19,409 nt of DNA from JAEMQF01 sp049297615 (lineage in GTDB: Bacteria; Pseudomonadota; Gammaproteobacteria; Burkholderiales; Burkholderiaceae_C): contig JBAQUQ010000406.1 in assembly GCA_049297615.1 (NCBI GenBank), positions 1-19,409 of the forward strand. Direction: 5' to 3'. Position 1 is the stretch's first letter. Each line of letters opens with the position of its first letter. Below the pieces are notes generated by a model that ran no database searches, was not told where the DNA came from, and was given only the letters and a program-made list of their open reading frames with translations. The translations under genes were made by a program, and so were the position numbers. This document shows, piece after piece, positions 16,101 through 19,409 of the stretch.

Positions 16101-16655
16101 CCCTACGACATGTCCAGCGTGTTCGCCGGCAGCAACGACCGCGCGATGGTGGCCACGCTGGCGCTGCGCTTCGGCCGGCTGCGCCTGTCCAACGCCGTGG
16201 GTTCGCAGACGCGCCCGCTTGCCTTGCCGCTTTCCGCTCAATACTGGAGCGGCAGCGATTTCGACGTCAACGCGCTCGACAGTTGCACGACGATCCCGGC
16301 CAGCGCGGTGAGCCTGGGCAATCTGCGCCGCACGCTCACTCTGGCCGACACGGCCTTGTCGGGCGGCAGCTTCGCGCTCAGCTCGGGCGTGGGAACACTG
16401 GCCCTCGCGCCGCCATCGGCAGGGCGCTACGGCACGGTCGACGTCAGCCTGAGCCTGGGCAGTGGTGCCGCCGACCTCTCATGCCTGCAACCCTGGGCGC
16501 CGGGTGCGGGAGACGCCGCAACGGCCGGCGCCAACCTGTCCTTCCTGCGCGGTGCGTGGTGCGGCGCCAACTTCGACAAGGACCCGTCGGCGCGCGCCAG
16601 CTTCGGCCTGTACCGGGGCGCCGATGCCGCTCTGTACCGACGGGAGAACTACTGA
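13158..16655 (+). CDS. mshQ: MshQ-type large secreted protein: lamin-tail, Calx-beta and DUF6701 regions
   Basis: Probable surface or pilus-tip protein of 1165 residues. A signal peptide ends at ARA34. Residues 44-185 look like a lamin-tail domain (INEVRINSSG at 46-55, then IELFNSAN and LARIPDGGAW). A DUF11-like beta region covers about 202-330. Residues 337-452 look like a Calx-beta domain, opening with ATATLTEGTD and closing with ITLLDDD. From about 456 to the end is the DUF6701 region found in MshQ proteins (DHYELALP, FFPARFALSSASVTH, FGRLRLSNAVGSQ, and several Cys). Low-complexity Ser/Thr/Ala/Gly linkers are common. The start shares ATGA with the mshP stop, so the two are translationally coupled. 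MshQ in known systems is a poorly studied protein of the msh structural locus. Adhesion is inferred, not shown. Confidence 0.9.
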   Translation: MRRALQLIHSGRRPWVALALACMASLLAAQAARAQSCSPYAGQVTINEVRINSSGKSKTGNQIELFNSANIASSVWSTWQLVVWTRKSGKSAVKRGGYFLSSGFIAQGQFVFNNNNKNTYLQNRSGFNVDIALLDASGAFIDYIAIGGAIQTVPACLGAPKVVSASTNKDSSGDLARIPDGGAWPAAVVKTSVHTIGSSNTCTASGNDLVIQNSADVTTAVVSTTTVTYTITATNKNCSGTINSISVSGTAISTTNFSGLSYSASQGSTSQGASALSWTVGNLASGATATLSVTGKPRIVGTLVTTAAVTAPSSGLVNTFNDSDSETITVTDFNDVGFDAATATLTEGTDTSYSALIASSMTPTSKVSVSYTVSGSAGPADTDLPASGTVVIDPTDPDTPDETSIDFTIKNDSINEPTKTITLTITGVTSSDPSVRLSPSAKQMNITLLDDDSAVDHYELALPASSISCLPSTVTVTACADASNPCTKPYTAASVGSATLSTTGATLGATSVTFNASGQASTTLSYPAASNGTSVSVTLSGESTAATNLRKCCPNGSSCSTANSCATTFNSAGFIVTASANAAAATLPVQTAGTPSGIYYLRAVQTSTTTKACEAALSGLTSVNWAFQCNNPGTCSSGNLMSVTGSSATAIAGNPNSGVSTYTSVPMSFDTNGNAPFTFTYSDVGQASLWVTKTVNSATLSGTSNAFVTRPAGFTLSNIRQSASPNLVNPAAANAAGARFVTAGESFSATVTATTSGGAATPNYGKESSPEGVLLTRTLVLPSGGAGGTLANGSVAGVSFAGGAATLTTLSFSEVGIITLTPSVADADYLGAGNVSGGASANVGRFFPARFALSSASVTHRSGLACAPASSFTYLGENFGLGFTLTAQNSAGATTQNYTGSFAKLDPSSASAFNLAGLGGSTSFSVGSGRLALGSAAGSWSNGVAGGVALTANASRAAAPDGPFNAVFGIAPIDSDGVAISPYDMSSVFAGSNDRAMVATLALRFGRLRLSNAVGSQTRPLALPLSAQYWSGSDFDVNALDSCTTIPASAVSLGNLRRTLTLADTALSGGSFALSSGVGTLALAPPSAGRYGTVDVSLSLGSGAADLSCLQPWAPGAGDAATAGANLSFLRGAWCGANFDKDPSARASFGLYRGADAALYRRENY

Positions 16656-16657
16656 TC

Positions 16658-17686
16658 ATGCGCTGGCCCCTGCGGCGCAAAGCGCGCAACGATCGCCTGG
16701 TGATGTCCTGCACCAGCGACGCGCTGACCTATGCATGCTCGGTCAAAGGCCAGCTCGTGCGCTGCGGCGTCGAGCCACTGGGCGACGACACCGCCCAGGC
16801 TTTCGCGCGGCGGATACGTTCCCTGGGCCTGCAGGCGGGTCATGTCACGGCGCTCTTGCCCCTGCACGAATGCCAGCTGCTGCAGATCGAGGCCCCGGCC
16901 GTTCCGGCCGACGAGCTGAAGGCGGCGGCGCGCTGGCGAATCAAGGACCTGGTCGACGCGCATCTCGACGATTTGACGCTCGACGTGATGGTCGTCGGCG
17001 ACGGACGCTCGCGCAACCAGCGCCAGTTGTTCGTCGCGGCAGCGCATACGCGCGCCATCCAGGAGGTCTGCGTGTCGAGCAAGGCCGCAGGCCTGGCGCT
17101 GGCCGTGATCGACATCCGCGAGACCGCGCAGCGCAATCTGCAAAGTGCCGTCGCGCCGGAGCGGTCCGAGTCGGCCAGCGCGGCCCTGATGCAGCACGGC
17201 GAGCAATGCCTGTTGACGATCTGTGCCAAGGGCGAACTCTTTTACGCCAGACGGCTCGCCTGGGACCCATCGGCGCTGGCCGGCGATCGATCGGCCGAGG
17301 GTTCGAACCCGAGCCTTGCGCCCCACGCGAGTCTGTCGCCAGAGCTGGCGATGATGGACATCGTCGACTATGGCGCTGACGCGCAGCCCGGGGCCGGCCC
17401 GGCCGGCGACGAGACGCCGCGCCTGGTCATCGAGATGCAGCGATCGCTGGACTTGTGGGAACGCACCTGGCCGGATCTGCCGCTCGAACGCGTCTTGATC
17501 CAGGTCGGGGAGCCGTCGTCAGCCTTGGCCGCGCTGCTGCGCCATTCGATCGCCCTGCCCGTCGAAATCCTGCAGCCCGAGCGGGTGTTCGCGAACCTGG
17601 ATGCCCAAGCCGGCACGCCGGCCGTGCGCACTGCCGTCGTTCCCCTGCTCGGCGCGCTGCTGCGCACCGAGTCACGGCAACTCTGA
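16658..17686 (+). CDS. mshI: MSHA biogenesis protein MshI (PilM-like)
   Basis: Cytoplasmic actin-fold protein expected to bind the N-terminus of the PilN-like neighbour and link the ATPase side to the alignment complex. The 342-residue product has recognisable MshI segments: LPLHECQLLQIEAP at about 67-80, RWRIKDLVDAHLDDL near 94-108, RQLFVAAA near 124-131, and RLVIEMQRSLDLWE near 252-265. A linker about 205-245 rich in Pro, Gly and Ala is less conserved. ATG 16658 is two bases after the mshQ stop, with GGGAG about 13 bases upstream. The open frame continues upstream into mshQ, but those residues do not belong to the family. In Vibrio mshI is at the front of the locus; here it follows mshQ. 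Confidence 0.9.
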   Translation: MRWPLRRKARNDRLVMSCTSDALTYACSVKGQLVRCGVEPLGDDTAQAFARRIRSLGLQAGHVTALLPLHECQLLQIEAPAVPADELKAAARWRIKDLVDAHLDDLTLDVMVVGDGRSRNQRQLFVAAAHTRAIQEVCVSSKAAGLALAVIDIRETAQRNLQSAVAPERSESASAALMQHGEQCLLTICAKGELFYARRLAWDPSALAGDRSAEGSNPSLAPHASLSPELAMMDIVDYGADAQPGAGPAGDETPRLVIEMQRSLDLWERTWPDLPLERVLIQVGEPSSALAALLRHSIALPVEILQPERVFANLDAQAGTPAVRTAVVPLLGALLRTESRQL

Positions 17687-17695
17687 GGCGCGAGC

Positions 17696-18340
17696 ATGGC
17701 GCAACAGATCAACCTCTACAGCCCGATCCTGATGGCCCCGCGCCGCTACTTCTCGGCGCTCGCGATGCTGCAGGTCCTGGCCTTTTATGCGCTGCTGCTC
17801 ATCCTGCTGTGTGGCTGGGCCGTCTGGAGCACCACGGCGTTGCGCGGCGAACTGCAAGCCAGCACACGTGCGCAAGGCGTCGAGCGCGACCGGCTGACCC
17901 AAGCCATCGCGCAGCATGCTCCGCAGGCGGCGAGCGGTCCGGCGCTCGCGCAAGAACTCAGCCAGCTGCAAGCAGCAGTAGCCGAGCAACGGCGCCAGAT
18001 CGACGAGCTGTCGCGCGGCCGGCTGATGCAAGGGCGCAGCCACGCCGAGATGTTGAAGCTGGTGGCGCAGACCGTTCCGGCGCCGGTGTGGTTGACCGAG
18101 TTGCGTCTGCTCGAGGGCCGGCTCGAGCTGAGCGGAATGACCTTGCAGCCGCAGGCGCTCAAGCCATGGCTTTCCGAGCTCAGCGCCGACCCGCGCACCG
18201 CCGGTCAGCGGCTTGCCGCGGTGAAGCTTGAACGCAGTGTCGATGCCGCTACGCCGCCGGGCGTCGAGGTCTGGTCGTTCAGCCTGGTCAGCGCGGCACC
18301 CGGCGCCGACGCCAGCGGCGTTGCGGGAGCTGCACGATGA
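17696..18340 (+). CDS. PilN-like alignment complex protein
   Basis: Bitopic inner-membrane protein of 214 residues. It begins with a short cytoplasmic QQINLYSP motif (residues 3-10), the PilN-type element that binds the PilM/MshI protein. One membrane segment follows at about 21-44, then a periplasmic coiled coil about 48-120 with many Gln, Glu and Arg, and a PilN-like ferredoxin-fold end (VPAPVWLTELRLLEGRLEL at about 129-147). ATG 17696 has GAGG eight bases upstream and follows mshI by nine bases. It overlaps mshJ by ATGA. It corresponds to the gene sometimes named mshI2; the symbol is left empty because that name is not used consistently. Confidence 0.88.
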   Translation: MAQQINLYSPILMAPRRYFSALAMLQVLAFYALLLILLCGWAVWSTTALRGELQASTRAQGVERDRLTQAIAQHAPQAASGPALAQELSQLQAAVAEQRRQIDELSRGRLMQGRSHAEMLKLVAQTVPAPVWLTELRLLEGRLELSGMTLQPQALKPWLSELSADPRTAGQRLAAVKLERSVDAATPPGVEVWSFSLVSAAPGADASGVAGAAR

Positions 18341-18987
18341 AGGCGCTGTGGAAGGCTCAGGCGCAGCGCATCGACGCATTGAGCCTGCGCGAGCGCGCCA
18401 TCATGTTCGCCTCGATCGCGGTGGCGCTGGGCGCACTCGCCGACTGGCTGGCGCTCACCCCGGCCATGGCCGAGCGCCGTCAACTCGCGGCCCAGATCCG
18501 CAAGCAAAGCACCGAGCTCGGCGCCCTGCGCGCCCAGCTGGCGGCGGGCAAGGCCAAGCCTTTGCCCGACACACCGCTGAACCGGCAGCTGGCCGCGATC
18601 GAACAGGTTCGCACCGAACGCACCGCGCTCGCCGCCCAACTGCTCGAGTTCCTGGCCGGCCGAGCCGAATTGGCGCAGCTGACCGATGTGCTCGACCAGG
18701 TTCTGCGGCGCCACGATCGATTGACGCTGACCCGACTTTCAACCGTACCTGACCTCCCCGGGGGCGCGCCGTCCAGGGCCGCTGTGCCCTTGTCGGGCGG
18801 TTCTGCGGCTATCCGCTGGCAGGGCGTTGACCTGAGCCTGGCCGGCCGCTACCTGGACCTGATGCATTACCTCGCCGACCTGGAGCGCGCCCTGCCCGGT
18901 CTGCGCTGGGGCGAATTGCGCATCGCAGCCAAAACGGCGCCACCGGAGTTGACCGTGCGGCTGCTGATGGCGGGAGAAGTTCGATGA
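18337..18987 (+). CDS. mshJ: MSHA biogenesis protein MshJ (PilO-like)
   Basis: Bitopic inner-membrane partner of the PilN-like protein. The 216 residues comprise a short cytoplasmic N-terminus, a membrane segment at about 21-41, a coiled coil about 43-105 and a PilO-like periplasmic domain. Within the latter are VLDQVLRRHDRLTLTRLSTVP at about 118-138 and the closing LAGRYLDLMHYLADLERAL segment near 170-188, followed by LRWGELRI; these are characteristic of MshJ. It starts in an ATGA overlap with the preceding gene and its own end overlaps mshK by ATGA, so the three are translationally coupled. Confidence 0.9.
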   Translation: MKALWKAQAQRIDALSLRERAIMFASIAVALGALADWLALTPAMAERRQLAAQIRKQSTELGALRAQLAAGKAKPLPDTPLNRQLAAIEQVRTERTALAAQLLEFLAGRAELAQLTDVLDQVLRRHDRLTLTRLSTVPDLPGGAPSRAAVPLSGGSAAIRWQGVDLSLAGRYLDLMHYLADLERALPGLRWGELRIAAKTAPPELTVRLLMAGEVR

Positions 18988-19409
18988 TGAAGCGACACAG
19001 TCCCAGCAAGGAAGCGCGTCGAGCGACCCCAGGGAAGTGCCGCATGGCCCGGCGCGCCGGAGTTTTCACGGCCCTGCTGGCCCTGGCTGCGGCCCAGGCT
19101 GTCGACGCCGACCGGGCCATGCGCGACCCGACCGTGCCGCCGATATCGCTGCAGGTGGCCCCGCCCATCGTCACGGCGCTTCCCGGCAAAGCCGCGGCTG
19201 GCACTTCGGTCGCGGCCAGTGGCCCAGCCGCACCGCGTGCAGCCGGGCACCCGCGCCATATCCTGGTCATCGACGGGCAGCGCTACGTCATCGAAGGCGG
19301 GCGCCGGCGCGGCGTCGGCGACACACTCGCCGGCGCGCGCATTGAACGCATCGAGGACAGCGTGATCTGGGTGCGCGAGGCGGGCGCATTGCGGCGGCTG
19401 CCGATGTTC
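18984..19409 (+). CDS. mshK: MSHA biogenesis protein MshK (PilP-like), 3' end outside window
   Basis: Periplasmic protein of the alignment complex that connects to the secretin. 142 codons are visible with no stop before the right edge. A basic stretch precedes a hydrophobic signal segment at about 25-40, then AMRDPTVPP (45-53), the conserved proximal motif of MshK, a Pro/Ala linker, and a small C-terminal domain starting near 92 with HILVIDGQRYVIEGG. SVIWVREAGALRRLPMF near the edge is close to the usual end of the family, so only a few residues are probably missing. Two starts are credible: ATG 18984, overlapping mshJ with GGGAG upstream, and ATG 19044 with AGGGAAG seven bases upstream, which gives a standard-length signal peptide. 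Confidence 0.87.
   Translation, partial: MMKRHSPSKEARRATPGKCRMARRAGVFTALLALAAAQAVDADRAMRDPTVPPISLQVAPPIVTALPGKAAAGTSVAASGPAAPRAAGHPRHILVIDGQRYVIEGGRRRGVGDTLAGARIERIEDSVIWVREAGALRRLPMF

Larger units (their letters stand above)
7172..19409 (+). other. MSHA-like type IVa pilus operon (right end outside window)
   Basis: Twelve consecutive same-strand genes encode the assembly ATPase, platform protein, one major pilin-like protein, four minor prepilin-like proteins, a large MshQ-type protein and a PilM/N/O/P-like alignment complex. ATGA overlaps join mshP-mshQ, PilN-like-mshJ and mshJ-mshK; mshD-mshO and mshO-mshP overlap by about 20-30 bases. The largest internal gap, 161 bases, is before the major pilin. 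The secretin and remaining biogenesis genes would be expected to the right. The 86 bases between the terminator and mshE should hold the promoter, but none is recognisable. Confidence 0.88.

Noticed and set aside
13047..16241. Open frame of 1064 codons on the minus strand
   Set aside because: It is antisense to mshQ. The product is low-complexity Arg/Gly/Ala-rich sequence with no domain, while the plus strand gives signal peptide and family motifs.
1..19409. Defence system, CRISPR array, prophage or integrative element
   Set aside because: No nuclease, integrase, transposase, regular repeats or tRNA-linked attachment site was seen; the window is occupied by signalling, metabolic and pilus genes.

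Overview
The window is about 19.4 kb of very GC-rich DNA with dense, tightly packed genes. No sequence search was possible. Base composition, codon choice and gene content (an MSHA-type pilus locus, a CHASE/PAS hybrid kinase, a class III cyclase fused to an FHA domain) suggest a betaproteobacterium, probably Burkholderiales-like. That placement is inference. No tRNA, rRNA, CRISPR array, insertion sequence, integrase or phage gene was recognised, and no gene-free stretch exceeds 200 bases.

Left part (1-4610, minus strand): a large membrane-bound hybrid sensor histidine kinase (CHASE, three PAS-like modules, HisKA, HATPase, start of a receiver) runs off the left edge. Before it in the direction of transcription lies a PLP-dependent Cys/Met-metabolism enzyme of the cystathionine gamma-synthase family. 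Very long open frames on the opposite strand of the kinase are GC-driven shadows.

Middle part (4683-6979, plus strand), starting divergently from the PLP enzyme: a soluble class III nucleotide cyclase with a C-terminal FHA domain, a glutathione S-transferase and a DUF1080 lipoprotein. The genes are separated by 14 and 30 bases and probably form one transcription unit, ended by a candidate intrinsic terminator at 7065-7085.

Right part (7172 to the right edge, plus strand): an MSHA-like type IVa pilus operon in the order mshE, mshG, mshA-type major pilin, mshC, mshD, mshO, mshP, mshQ, mshI, a pilN-like gene, mshJ, mshK. It continues past the edge, where mshL, mshM and mshN would be expected. 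MshE is the assembly ATPase and carries an intact-looking tandem c-di-GMP-binding MshEN module. MshG is the platform protein. Five prepilin-like proteins form the fibre and its priming complex. MshQ is a 1165-residue secreted protein with lamin-tail, Calx-beta and DUF6701 parts and is the best candidate for a tip adhesin. MshI/PilN-like/MshJ/MshK are the PilM/N/O/P-type alignment complex. Many junctions overlap by ATGA or a few codons, which indicates translational coupling. Compared with the classical Vibrio arrangement (mshI-N, E, G, F then B, A, C, D, O, P, Q), the alignment genes lie after the structural block, and mshF and mshB are absent from the visible part.

The most notable points are the rearranged msh operon, the composite MshQ, the cyclase with non-canonical substrate-specifying residues, the c-di-GMP module on MshE, and a 9-bp hairpin between the machinery genes and the major pilin.
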